Origin: Gemmatimonadota bacterium
GTDB lineage: Bacteria; Latescibacterota; UBA2968
NCBI GenBank assembly: GCA_026705765.1
Contig: JAPPAB010000017.1
Coordinates: forward strand, 1 to 34,379
Length of the DNA stretch: 34,379 nt
Direction: 5' to 3'
In this document: piece by piece, positions 8,882 through 17,118 of the stretch
How positions within the stretch are numbered: the stretch's first letter is position 1
Layout: the number at the start of each line of letters is the position of its first letter
Notes under the pieces: model-generated
The model's input: the letters and a program-made list of their open reading frames with translations, nothing else
Database searches by the model: none
Told to the model about the DNA's origin: nothing
Program-made: the position numbers and the translations under genes

Positions 8882-10339
8882 TTGGATTATAATAATCGTC
8901 CCAATGTTCTGATTTTGATGAGCGATCAACACCGCGCAGATTGGATGACGTGTGCCGGGAATAATACGGTGCCTACGCCAATGATAGACCGCGTGGCTGC
9001 GCGTGGGGTGCGGTTTGAGAATGCCTATTGTCCCTATCCGGTGTGTACGGCTTCGCGTATGTCGCTGTTGACGGGTTTGTACGCACATAGTACGGGGGCT
9101 ATTAATAATAGCGATCGGTTGGATTGGCGCTATCGCACGGTGGCACACCATTTTGCGGATCACGGATATTTGACGAGTTTGATCGGCAAGATGCATTTTA
9201 ACGATGCACATAACCACGGGTTTGCGTCGTATTTGTCGATTAACGATTGGTTGATGTATTTGGGTCCAAAGGTGGGGCATTATGCGAATGAGATTGCCAA
9301 TCACGCGATAGGCGAGGGGTTTTTCCATTCGGTTTTTGATACGGGGAGTGGGTTTCCCGATGTGTCGTCGCTGTGGGATGGCGCAAGTCCCTGGGCGGGC
9401 AATGTGGCGCGGTGGGATTTTTCGAGTACGGCTTCGCCGCTCGATGCCGAGGATCATCTGGATATGTTTGTGGCGCGCGAGTCTGTGAAGTTTATGCGCG
9501 AATATCGCGATCAGCCGTTTTTTTTGGTAGCGAGTTTTATGAAGCCCCATCCGCCTTTTTATCCGCCTCGCGAATGGGCAGAGCAGTTTCCGCCGGGGGC
9601 GGTAGATCTGGCGGAGGTGGGGGATAGTTCGCAATATCCGAGGCATATACAACAGCGTATTGATAGGACGCAGGGTATGGGTGAAAAGCGGCTTCGGGCG
9701 CATAAGGCGGGGTATATGGGCAATCTATCTTTTGTCGATTATTGTATTGGGCGCGTGCTGGATGGGCTGGAGGAGTTGGGGCTGGTGGAAGATACGATTG
9801 TGGTCTATACTTCGGACCACGGCGAGATGGGCGGTGAGCACGGGTTGTATCAGAAGTTTTGTATGTTTGAACCTGCGGTGAAGGTGCCTTTGATTGTGAG
9901 TTGTCCTTCTCGTTTCCCTGAGGATCGGGTGGCTGCTGCGTTGACCGAATATTTTGGTCTGTATCCCACGCTTTCGGAGTTGTGTGGGTTGTCGGCGCCC
10001 GATCGGACGACGCTGATGGATTTTGAAGGTGCTCGCGAGACAATGGATGCGAAGAGTTTTGCCAGTATTGTGCGCGATCCCGATACATCAGGTCCCGATG
10101 CCGCGTTTTCCGAGCATGGGTTGCGTTCTCATATACCCCAATATATGGTGCGGGACGAACGGTTTAAGTATGTCTATAATGATGGGGGTTCGCGGCATGA
10201 ATTATACGATTTGGAAAATGATCCGGGCGAGTGTATCAATTTGATCGATAATCGAGATTTCGCAACTGTTCGCGCGGATTTACAAGAGCGGTTGTTCGCG
10301 TGGTACGATCCGGATTCCAACCCTTATTGTGAACGGTGA
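8882..10339 (+). CDS. Sulfatase (FGly-type)
   Basis: This is a 485-residue sulfatase, a different subfamily from the one at 130-1575. NVLILMSDQHRADWM (residues 8-22) provides the metal-binding N-terminus. C55 in CTASR is the formylglycine position (CxAxR rather than CxPxR, an accepted variant). YTSDHGEMGGEHG and later histidines complete the metal site. No ATG fits; a TTG at 8882 lies 8 bases after TTAGGAG and gives the expected N-terminus without a signal peptide. It begins 26 bases after the rhodanese stop, so sulfate release and sulfur transfer may be cotranscribed. Confidence 0.92.
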   Translation: MDYNNRPNVLILMSDQHRADWMTCAGNNTVPTPMIDRVAARGVRFENAYCPYPVCTASRMSLLTGLYAHSTGAINNSDRLDWRYRTVAHHFADHGYLTSLIGKMHFNDAHNHGFASYLSINDWLMYLGPKVGHYANEIANHAIGEGFFHSVFDTGSGFPDVSSLWDGASPWAGNVARWDFSSTASPLDAEDHLDMFVARESVKFMREYRDQPFFLVASFMKPHPPFYPPREWAEQFPPGAVDLAEVGDSSQYPRHIQQRIDRTQGMGEKRLRAHKAGYMGNLSFVDYCIGRVLDGLEELGLVEDTIVVYTSDHGEMGGEHGLYQKFCMFEPAVKVPLIVSCPSRFPEDRVAAALTEYFGLYPTLSELCGLSAPDRTTLMDFEGARETMDAKSFASIVRDPDTSGPDAAFSEHGLRSHIPQYMVRDERFKYVYNDGGSRHELYDLENDPGECINLIDNRDFATVRADLQERLFAWYDPDSNPYCER

Positions 10340-10360
10340 GATTGAGGTATTGGAGGGGCT

Positions 10361-12697
10361 ATGGCAGACCGAAAAACTTGTTTGATGCAGGTGATACGCG
10401 GGGAGATAACTGTTGATGAGGCGGCCGATCAATTGGGTATTTCGCATCGGTCGTTTCGGGATTTTCAACGGCGGTTTTTGCGCCAGAAATTGCCCGAAGC
10501 GCAGGAGATCGTTAAAGCACCAGTGGATCAGCAGGTGACGGTGTTGCGCGATCGGTGGGGCGTGGCGCATATCGAGGCGGCTTCGATGGCGGATTGTTTT
10601 ACTGCGCTGGGATATGCTATGGCGCAGGATCGGCTGTGGCAAATGGATTATATGCGGCGGTTAGCACACGGGCAATTGTCGGAGATTTTGGGAAAGGATT
10701 ATCTGGCGGAGGATCGCTTGCATCGAACGATTGGTTTGACGCGCGCGGCACAGGGGGCGGCTTCGGCGATGCCGGATGAGGTGAAGATGGTTTTGCAGTC
10801 GCTGGGTAGCGGTATCAATGCGTGGATGGAAGCGATGGGTGATCGGCGTTGTGTTGAGTTCGATTTGCTGGATTACGTTCCCGCGCCGTGGACGGTGGTG
10901 GATTCGATTGCGATATGGAAATGGCGGTGGTGGATGCTGACGGGGCGGCTGAGTGCGGTTGCGGTGAATGAGGCGGCCAAACGCTATTTGCCTCCCGATT
11001 TGTTTGATTTGTTTTTGACTACAGAGGCTTCAGAAGAGACTATTGTTCCGTCTGATGAACCGGCCGGTGTGGGGGGATACGATACGGGGATTGGCAGCAA
11101 TAATTGGGTGATTGGAGGCGAGCGGACGGCAAATGGCAAACCCGTGCTGGCAACGGATCCGCACAATGATGTGAGTTTGTGCAGGCAGTGGTATCAGGCA
11201 CAGGTGCGCGCGCCGGGTATGGATGCTGTGGGTGCGTTTTTTTTGGGGACGCCGGGTATTTATCTGGGGCATACGCGCGATACGGCGTGGGGCGTGACCA
11301 ATCACTCGGCTTCGGTGCGGGATTTGTATGTTGAAGAGGTGTCGGGGGAGGATGAGAATTTGTACCGGGATGGCGATGCCTGGCGTCCGTTTGAGGTGGA
11401 GGAGCAGGCGATTCCCGTGCGCGATGCTGCAGCGGATGTGCTGGTGATTCGCCGATCCGGTCGCGGCCCGGTTGTCAATGAGTTTGTGCCTGCTGTAGGT
11501 GATGGCAAGCAACCCGTGCTGTCTATGCGCTGGATAGGGTCTGAGGCGACAACGGGGTTTGAGGCGATGCTGGGGCTGATGCGGTCAAAAAATGTCGCAC
11601 AGGTTTTGGATGCGCTCGCCCAATGGCCGATGCCTATTTTGAATTTTGTGTTTGCCGATTCCGATGGACGGCTTGGATATCACGTGGTTGGGCATGTGCC
11701 TACGCGCAAGGTGGGGGATTTTGGGTTCCGTGATCCGGATTGCGAATGGGGTGCGCCACATGCTTTTGACGAGTTGCCGCATCTGGTGGATCCCGAGCGC
11801 AATTGGGTGGCGACGGCAAATAATCCACCGTGGGGTGGTCGCGGTCCTTATCTGTCGCTGGGTTCGTGGTCAGATGGGTACCGCTTTCGGCGGATTAGGG
11901 CGCGTATTGAGGAGTTGGAGACGCATACGCAGGAGAGTACGGGTGCTATTCATGCCGATGTCGTACACGGGCGGGGGGAAGACCTGGGGCCAGTTGTCGC
12001 AGAGATTGCAATGAGAGCGGGTAATAAACGCTTGCGCGATCTGGGTGAGTTATTGCGCGAATGGGATGGCGCATATTCGGTGGATTCGGTTGCGGCTACG
12101 GTGTTTGCGACTTTTTGGGAGCACTGGGTGCGGCGGGTGGTGCGGGTTCGGTTTCCCGAGCAGGTGGCTCAACTGGTGGTGGGGCGAGGTGGTAGTGTGG
12201 CGCGGCAGGTGTTGACGGGGCAGGCGTTGGATTGGACGCCGGATGATTGGGATCTGGATGGGGAGGTGCATGCGGCATTGGGCGATGCGCTGGATTGGTT
12301 GCGCCGACGCGTGGGTCCGCGCAAATCCCAGTGGCGATGGGGCAGGTTGCACACTGTGACTTTTCGGCATCCGCTGAGTGATGGCGGGGCGTTGTCAAAG
12401 ATGTTTGATGTGGGGCCTTTTGAGTCGTCGGGGAGTACGGGTACTGTGCGCGCGACGGGGTATAATTTTGGCAAGGTGTTTGAGGTTGGGTCGCTTTCGA
12501 CCTATCGGATGGTGGTGGATATGAGCAATCCGGCGCAGAGTATGGCGACGGCGGCAGGTGGACAGTCGGGGCATCCGCTCAGCCCGAATTATCGGATGCA
12601 GTCCGAGTTGTGGGCCGCCGATGAGTACCATCCCCTGTTGATGGATTGGGAAGATATAGTGGGGAATTTACAGAGCAGGTTGGAGTTGAATCCATAG
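10361..12697 (+). CDS. Penicillin acylase family (Ntn hydrolase) with N-terminal HTH-like segment
   Basis: The product is 778 residues. From about residue 50 it matches the penicillin amidase/acylase family: RDRWGVAHIEA near the N-terminus, GYAMAQDRLWQMDYMRR, and the autocleavage site GSNNWVIGGERT with Ser246 as nucleophile of the future beta subunit. TDPH and a late Asn-containing region also fit. It would hydrolyse an acyl amide such as an acylhomoserine lactone or similar; the substrate is unknown. Unusually there is no signal peptide, and residues 1-45 look like a helix-turn-helix (ITVDEAADQLGISHRSFRDF). The ATG has GGAGGGG upstream, so the segment is probably really translated. It follows the sulfatase by 21 bases. 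Confidence 0.88.
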   Translation: MADRKTCLMQVIRGEITVDEAADQLGISHRSFRDFQRRFLRQKLPEAQEIVKAPVDQQVTVLRDRWGVAHIEAASMADCFTALGYAMAQDRLWQMDYMRRLAHGQLSEILGKDYLAEDRLHRTIGLTRAAQGAASAMPDEVKMVLQSLGSGINAWMEAMGDRRCVEFDLLDYVPAPWTVVDSIAIWKWRWWMLTGRLSAVAVNEAAKRYLPPDLFDLFLTTEASEETIVPSDEPAGVGGYDTGIGSNNWVIGGERTANGKPVLATDPHNDVSLCRQWYQAQVRAPGMDAVGAFFLGTPGIYLGHTRDTAWGVTNHSASVRDLYVEEVSGEDENLYRDGDAWRPFEVEEQAIPVRDAAADVLVIRRSGRGPVVNEFVPAVGDGKQPVLSMRWIGSEATTGFEAMLGLMRSKNVAQVLDALAQWPMPILNFVFADSDGRLGYHVVGHVPTRKVGDFGFRDPDCEWGAPHAFDELPHLVDPERNWVATANNPPWGGRGPYLSLGSWSDGYRFRRIRARIEELETHTQESTGAIHADVVHGRGEDLGPVVAEIAMRAGNKRLRDLGELLREWDGAYSVDSVAATVFATFWEHWVRRVVRVRFPEQVAQLVVGRGGSVARQVLTGQALDWTPDDWDLDGEVHAALGDALDWLRRRVGPRKSQWRWGRLHTVTFRHPLSDGGALSKMFDVGPFESSGSTGTVRATGYNFGKVFEVGSLSTYRMVVDMSNPAQSMATAAGGQSGHPLSPNYRMQSELWAADEYHPLLMDWEDIVGNLQSRLELNP

Positions 12698-12699
12698 TC

Positions 12700-12715
12700 T
12701 GGCACGGTTTTTGCA
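12700..12715 (+). promoter_or_regulatory. Sigma-54 (RpoN) promoter, -24/-12
   Basis: TGGCACG, four bases, then TTGCA matches the RpoN consensus TGGCACG-N4-TTGCW at every position, with correct GG-GC spacing. It sits 3 bases after the stop of the penicillin-acylase gene and about 95 bases before the ATG of the DUF6807 gene, so it most likely drives that gene. An enhancer-binding activator would be needed; no obvious activator gene is in the window. Confidence 0.75.
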
Positions 12716-12809
12716 GGAGTGATATAGTGCCACCAGATTTTGGTCGTTTTTTGGTCATTTTTTTCAATAGCAGGATCATTTTTTTCATTATTGTGGAGGA
12801 GTTTGACAC

Positions 12810-13898
12810 ATGAAATTGACGCTTTCAATTCCGCGTTCTCGTCCGGCGCATCTGGCGAGTTTTTCCGCTCCTGAGGGATGCGAGGCGCCGTTGTTGCAAC
12901 TGAAGGGTAGAGGTGAGGTGCTGATTGCCGAGCGCGATCCTTCTGTGCCTGTTTATCACGTCAATCTGCCCGCGCTGGGCGGGGGTGAGGAAGCGAGTTT
13001 TGAGGTGTTGGAATTGGATAGTGCATATGCGGCTGCAGGGATTTCGTCGCAGGATGCCGATGGCAAACTCAGTATTTCTCTGGCGGGTTCGCCATTTATG
13101 ACGTTTCACCATACGACGGATTATCCCAAGCCGGTTATCAATCCGATTTTGACGCCGAATGGGACCAATATGTTGCGCGAGCCGATGGCGGCATGGGGGG
13201 AGGGTGAACATCCCTGGCAGCGGGGGTTGACCCTGATGCAGGGAGCTATAAATGGGGTGGATTGCTGGAATGAGCGGCCCAACCAACCGGGATATGGGCG
13301 CACGGCGCAGGATGATATTTCTATTTCGCACAATGCATTGTCCCTGGTGATCGCTTCGGAAAATACGTGGTATGAGGGCGACCGCGCGCTGATGAGCGAT
13401 AGTCGGTCGTATCGGCTGTACGATTCGGGTCGAGATGCCGCGGTTCTGGATATTGCGCTTACGCTCAAGGCTTCTCACGGTGCTGTGACGATTGGGGATA
13501 CTAAGGAGGGTGGATTTTTGTGTATTCGCGTGAATCCGTCGATGAATGCCAATGCCGATGGGGAGATGCGCAATGCCTATGGCGCGACCGATGAGACGGG
13601 GTGCTGGTCGTTGTCTTCACACTGGATGGATTACTACGGTCCTGTGGGCGATGAGGTGGCGGGGTTTGCCATTTTTGATCATCCACAGAATTTCCGATAT
13701 CCAACCACATGGCATGTGCGCGGTTATGGTTTGTTTGCGCCCAATTGCTGGATGTTCAAGCCCGATCACCTTATGCCCGAGGGCGCGTCTATGACGTTTC
13801 GCTGGCGCGTGATTGTGCATACGGGAGATACGGCACAGGCCGATATTGCAAATCGCTTTTTGGATTATGTGGATGGGCCGCGTGTGGTATGGGCGTAA
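12810..13898 (+). CDS. DUF6807 (PmoA-like) family protein
   Basis: This 362-residue protein resembles the DUF6807 family, sometimes named methane oxygenase PmoA although it is not the membrane methane monooxygenase subunit. Recognisable blocks are the YPKPVINPILTPNGTNMLRE stretch around residue 110, the HPWQRGL/NGVDCWNE region around 130-155, WMDYYGP, and the C-terminal TFRWRVIVHTGD. The family is found in sugar and plant-polymer catabolism, but its reaction is not established. No signal peptide is seen. The ATG at 12810 is preceded by GGAGGAG and by a sigma-54 promoter. The last 50 bases have a diverged copy at 15532-15583. Confidence 0.8.
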   Translation: MKLTLSIPRSRPAHLASFSAPEGCEAPLLQLKGRGEVLIAERDPSVPVYHVNLPALGGGEEASFEVLELDSAYAAAGISSQDADGKLSISLAGSPFMTFHHTTDYPKPVINPILTPNGTNMLREPMAAWGEGEHPWQRGLTLMQGAINGVDCWNERPNQPGYGRTAQDDISISHNALSLVIASENTWYEGDRALMSDSRSYRLYDSGRDAAVLDIALTLKASHGAVTIGDTKEGGFLCIRVNPSMNANADGEMRNAYGATDETGCWSLSSHWMDYYGPVGDEVAGFAIFDHPQNFRYPTTWHVRGYGLFAPNCWMFKPDHLMPEGASMTFRWRVIVHTGDTAQADIANRFLDYVDGPRVVWA

Positions 13899-13975
13899 AT
13901 TATATAAAAGCGCTCTCAGATAGGTTGACGATAGCTAACTGACTGGTTATTTTTTAAAATGTTAGGAGGAGTCAG

Positions 13976-15058
13976 ATGGCTTTTCAAGAAGATGTTATTG
14001 TTGACGATGTAGAAGACGACTCGCCTGAAGAAGTCATGCCCTTTGAATACCCTATAACGAGTTATGGTGCTGATTTCACTATTGATGGTTTGGTCAGCCG
14101 ACTTCGACAGGGTGATATTTTTGTGCCATCTTTTCAACGCGCGTTCGTTTGGGATGAGGAAACAGCGTCGAAATTCGTGGAGTCTTTATTGGTAGGTCTG
14201 CCTGTACCGGGCATATTTCTGTCAAGAGAAGAAGATACAAAAAGATTAATCATTGTTGATGGACAACAACGGTTAGTGAGTCTTCGTTCGTTTTATGATG
14301 GAAAATTTGCTGATACTGAAAAAACATTTGCACTGACAGGATTAGGGAAAAAGTCACGTTTTTTAGGCAAAACTTATGCTTCTCTCCAGCCCAAAGATCG
14401 CCGCAGACTTGACGATGCTATTTTGCATGCGACTATTATTCGCCAGGATAAGCATTCGGACGATAATAGCAGTGTTTATCAGGTCTTTGAGCGGCTAAAC
14501 ATGGGCGGCAAGCATTTGCAGCCACAGGAAATTCGAGTGGCGATGTACCATGGTGCGTTTAATGATTTGTTGCAAGATCTCAATTGTAACCACACCTGGC
14601 GCAAGCTTTACGGCAATGTTAGCAATAGAATGAAAGATCAGGAACTTATTCTCAGATTTCTGGCTATGTACTTTGATAGAAAAAATTATCAAAGTCCCTT
14701 GAAGCAATTTTTGAATAAGTACATGGGGAGTAACAGGAACCTGACAAGACAGTCAGAAGGAGAAATCAGATCAGTTTTTGAGAACACGGTGGAAACAGTT
14801 CACAATCATTTAGGTCCTGACGCATTCAAGCCATCGAAAGGAAGATTTACGGCGGCAGTTTTCGATTCCGTCGCTGTGGGCATCGCGGATAGGTTAAAAC
14901 GAGGCGATATTCTAAATGGTAAAGAACTAAAGGCAGCTTATGATACTCTTATGAAAAACGAGGATTACCGTCAAACATCTATTGAAGGTACTGCACAGAC
15001 GAGAACAGTTAACCAAAGGCTTACCTTGGCAATTAAAGCATTTTCAGACGTTCCATGA
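13976..15058 (+). CDS. DUF262 (ParB/GmrS-like) domain protein
   Basis: This is a 360-residue protein with a DUF262 N-terminal domain: IDGLVSRLRQGDIFVPSFQR (36-55) and VDGQQRL (94-100), the latter being the catalytic-like motif of the ParB/Srx-type fold. DUF262 is the nucleotide-driven half of GmrSD-type restriction enzymes and also occurs in toxin-antitoxin and defence pairs. The C-terminal part (200-360) is helical and lacks a recognisable HNH nuclease motif. The start follows TAGGAGGA. It overlaps the next gene by ATGA, so both are translated together. Base composition is AT-richer than the surroundings, suggesting transfer. Confidence 0.85.
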   Translation: MAFQEDVIVDDVEDDSPEEVMPFEYPITSYGADFTIDGLVSRLRQGDIFVPSFQRAFVWDEETASKFVESLLVGLPVPGIFLSREEDTKRLIIVDGQQRLVSLRSFYDGKFADTEKTFALTGLGKKSRFLGKTYASLQPKDRRRLDDAILHATIIRQDKHSDDNSSVYQVFERLNMGGKHLQPQEIRVAMYHGAFNDLLQDLNCNHTWRKLYGNVSNRMKDQELILRFLAMYFDRKNYQSPLKQFLNKYMGSNRNLTRQSEGEIRSVFENTVETVHNHLGPDAFKPSKGRFTAAVFDSVAVGIADRLKRGDILNGKELKAAYDTLMKNEDYRQTSIEGTAQTRTVNQRLTLAIKAFSDVP

Positions 15059-15519
15059 AAAACCGCGAAACTGTTCAAGCCAAAGACCGCCTTGATGACT
15101 TATTCAGTCGGGTCAACGAATTTTCTGAAGACCTTGAACTTCAATCTCACTGGGCGAGATATTTATGTGTCAGGGTGTCCGGTTTTATAGAGACTTCAAT
15201 TCGTTCGATTCTCAGTGAATATGCAAGAGAAAAGTCTGCTCCATCTGTAGCAAACTACGTCGAAAGCTGGTTGGGTTCCTTCCAAAGCCCTAACATGGAG
15301 CGGATACTACAATTGCTTGGGGCCTTTAATTCCACCTGGCAGGACGAACTGAAATCATTGACTGAAAGCGAACCAAAGGACGCCATTGACGGTATCAAGG
15401 CGAACAGAGATCTCATAGCACATGGCGAAAATGTAGGCATCACTTATACAACGATTCAGCGCTATTATCAGAATGCCCTAATGGTGGTCGAGTTAATTGA
15501 AGATCAATGTAACTCTTGA
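15055..15519 (+). CDS. HEPN domain protein (RiboL-PSP/MAE_28990-type)
   Basis: This 154-residue alpha-helical protein has the R-x4-H motif of HEPN ribonucleases as NRDLIAHG (R118, H123). HEPN domains of this kind are RNases or their inactive relatives in toxin-antitoxin and abortive-infection systems. The first base of the start overlaps the DUF262 stop (ATGA), which implies coupled translation and a stoichiometric complex. Family placement is by motif and size, not by alignment. Composition is AT-rich like its partner. Confidence 0.75.
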   Translation: MKNRETVQAKDRLDDLFSRVNEFSEDLELQSHWARYLCVRVSGFIETSIRSILSEYAREKSAPSVANYVESWLGSFQSPNMERILQLLGAFNSTWQDELKSLTESEPKDAIDGIKANRDLIAHGENVGITYTTIQRYYQNALMVVELIEDQCNS

Positions 15520-15521
15520 AC

Positions 15522-15587
15522 CTATACATCACCTGGCGTGTGATTGTTCACATAGGGGATACGGCGCAGGCCGATATTGTAAAATTT
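15522..15587 (+). pseudogene. Remnant of a second DUF6807 gene (C-terminal fragment)
   Basis: The 52 bases at 15532-15583 match 13801-13852, the C-terminal end of the complete DUF6807 gene, with about nine mismatches, mostly at third codon positions. The fragment translates as TWRVIVHIGDTAQADIVK, against RWRVIVHTGDTAQADIAN in the intact gene. There is no start or upstream part; it is cut off just after the HEPN stop. The silent-substitution pattern says it came from a paralogue that was once functional, not from a fresh copy. Confidence 0.7.
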
Positions 15588-15609
15588 ACTAACGCGAGAG
15601 GAACAGGCT

Positions 15610-15897
15610 ATGGCTGTCACAGACCGATCACAAGATACGGATAGGCACATTGGGCGGCTTGAAGGCATCGTAGAGCAAATGGTTAAAGACCAAGCCGAGT
15701 ATAGGCAAGACATGCGTGCCGTATCAGATCGCATCATAGATCAAATGGTTAAAGACCAGGCTGAGTATAGACAAGATATGCGTGCCATATCAACTCGTAT
15801 AGATAATACGACAAACCGTATAGATAAATTATTATATTGGCAATTGGGACTCTTGTCTGTGATTATCGGCGGTATAATCGGTATCTATTTTAAATGA
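15610..15897 (+). CDS. Small coiled-coil protein with C-terminal membrane anchor
   Basis: The 95-residue protein has a helical, charged N-terminal part and one transmembrane segment near the C-terminus (about residues 76-93, LGLLSVIIGGIIGIYF). Residues 23-44 and 45-66 are a nearly exact 22-residue duplication starting QMVKDQAEYRQDMRA, encoded by a 66-base tandem repeat (15676-15741 and 15742-15807). Twenty-two is two hendecads, which fits a coiled coil. The start has AGAGGAA. It resembles XhlA-like or DUF-type phage/bacterial membrane-associated coiled coils. It follows the DUF262-HEPN pair and precedes a terminator, so it may belong to that cassette. Confidence 0.75.
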   Translation: MAVTDRSQDTDRHIGRLEGIVEQMVKDQAEYRQDMRAVSDRIIDQMVKDQAEYRQDMRAISTRIDNTTNRIDKLLYWQLGLLSVIIGGIIGIYFK

Positions 15898-15931
15898 TGG
15901 TAAATAATCCCCCGACACAGAAATTTTTTTA

Positions 15932-15958
15932 AGCCTCGAGTTATCTCGAGGCTTTTTT
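15932..15958 (+). terminator. Rho-independent terminator
   Basis: The stem AGCCTCGAG (15932-15940) pairs perfectly with CTCGAGGCT (15945-15953) around the loop TTAT and is followed by a T-run. It ends the plus-strand DUF262-HEPN-coiled-coil unit, just before the convergent arsC stop. Confidence 0.9.
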
Positions 15959-15975
15959 ATTTAGGAAAAATAACG

Positions 15976-16386
15976 CTAAGAGCTATGGAGGAAGTTTGCG
16001 ATTTTGTCGCGTATTTCGTCGCGCACTTTGCGGAATACGCGTATTCGTTCTTCTTCTGTACCTTGGGCATCGGCGGGGTCTTCAAAGGGCCAGTGTCGCG
16101 TGTTTTTGGCGCCCGGGAAGATCGGACAATTTTCTTGGGCGTTGTCGCAAACGGTGATGACGAGGTCAAAATCTCGATTGAGATACAGGTCAATGCTGTC
16201 GGATGTATGGTGGGATATGTCGATGCCGATTTCACGCATGGCGCGAATGGCGAGTGGGTTGACTGTTGAGGGGCTGACGCCTGCGCTATAGGCGTCGTAA
16301 GTGCCATTGCTCAGATGGCTAAAGAGCCCTTGCGCCATTTGGCTGCGGCAGGAGTTGCCCGTGCAGAGGATGAGTACGCTGCTCAT
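15976..16386 (-). CDS. arsC: Arsenate reductase (thioredoxin-coupled, LMW-PTP fold)
   Basis: The 136-residue enzyme reduces arsenate to arsenite using thioredoxin. The P-loop C8-TGNSC-R14 (CX5R) is at the N-terminus, with C80 and C87 in VCDNAQENC as the two relay cysteines and DPA at 103-105 completing the acid/base site. These match the S. aureus pI258 type, not the glutaredoxin type. It is the last gene of a minus-strand operon behind an aquaporin. The upstream Shine-Dalgarno is weak. Confidence 0.95.
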   Translation of the reverse strand: MSSVLILCTGNSCRSQMAQGLFSHLSNGTYDAYSAGVSPSTVNPLAIRAMREIGIDISHHTSDSIDLYLNRDFDLVITVCDNAQENCPIFPGAKNTRHWPFEDPADAQGTEEERIRVFRKVRDEIRDKIANFLHSS

Positions 16387-16404
16387 GGGATGGCTTTCTA
16401 TGGA

Positions 16405-17118
16405 TTAACAACAGCCTTTGGCATCGGTGCCGGGGTCTGAATGGCAGCGGATGAATTCGTAAAAAAATGCGCCTGCAGTTGCGCCGAGAATGGGACCGAG
16501 TACGTAAGCGGGAAAATGGGTCCAATCACCAGCGGTCAGAGCGGGACCCAGGCTGCGTGCCGGGTTCATGGAGGCACCACAGAGCGGACCGGCAAACATG
16601 GCTTCAAACCAGATGGTGCCGCCAATGGCCAGGCCGGCGGCTTGACCTGTGGCGCGGTAGTCTGTGGCAACGGCCATGATGACGACCATTAAGAAGAAGG
16701 TGAGCAAAAATTCCCAGATAAAAGCTGTGGCAAACAGGTTGTCCATCGGTTGTGTGACACCCAGGTTGAGGGTCTGCTTTGGGTGTTTTGCTTTTAAGAT
16801 GGGTGTGAGAGACCACAGGTGAATGCCGCTGGCGGCGATGGCTCCGAGGCATTGCGCTGCGATGTAGGGCAGGATTTCGCGTTTGGGAAAGTGGCGGGTG
16901 AAGGCAAAGGCAGTGGTGACGGCGGGGTTGAAGTGCGCGCCCGAGATGTGCCCGGTGGCGTAAACCATTGTCATGACGATGAGGCCAAAGGATGTTGCGA
17001 TGCCCACGTGGGTGATGGCGCCTTCGGATAGCTGGTTGATGGCAATGGCTCCACATCCGCCAAAGACGATGGCAAATGCGCCGATGAATTCGGCACTACA
17101 TTTTTTGAGGAGGTTCAT
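16405..17118 (-). CDS. MIP/aquaporin family channel (likely arsenite-permeable)
   Basis: The 237-residue membrane protein has six predicted transmembrane helices and both NPA half-helices (NPA at 64-66 and 185-187, the second followed by RS). It lies 18 bases upstream of arsC. This pairing is known from AqpS-type systems, where the channel lets arsenite leave down its gradient; that role here is inference. The ATG at 17118 overlaps the TPR gene stop as ATGA; an ATG three codons earlier (17127) is possible. The C-terminal tail has three cysteines (C225 and the final CC), unusual for an aquaporin and a plausible metalloid-binding site. Confidence 0.93.
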   Translation of the reverse strand: MNLLKKCSAEFIGAFAIVFGGCGAIAINQLSEGAITHVGIATSFGLIVMTMVYATGHISGAHFNPAVTTAFAFTRHFPKREILPYIAAQCLGAIAASGIHLWSLTPILKAKHPKQTLNLGVTQPMDNLFATAFIWEFLLTFFLMVVIMAVATDYRATGQAAGLAIGGTIWFEAMFAGPLCGASMNPARSLGPALTAGDWTHFPAYVLGPILGATAGAFFYEFIRCHSDPGTDAKGCC

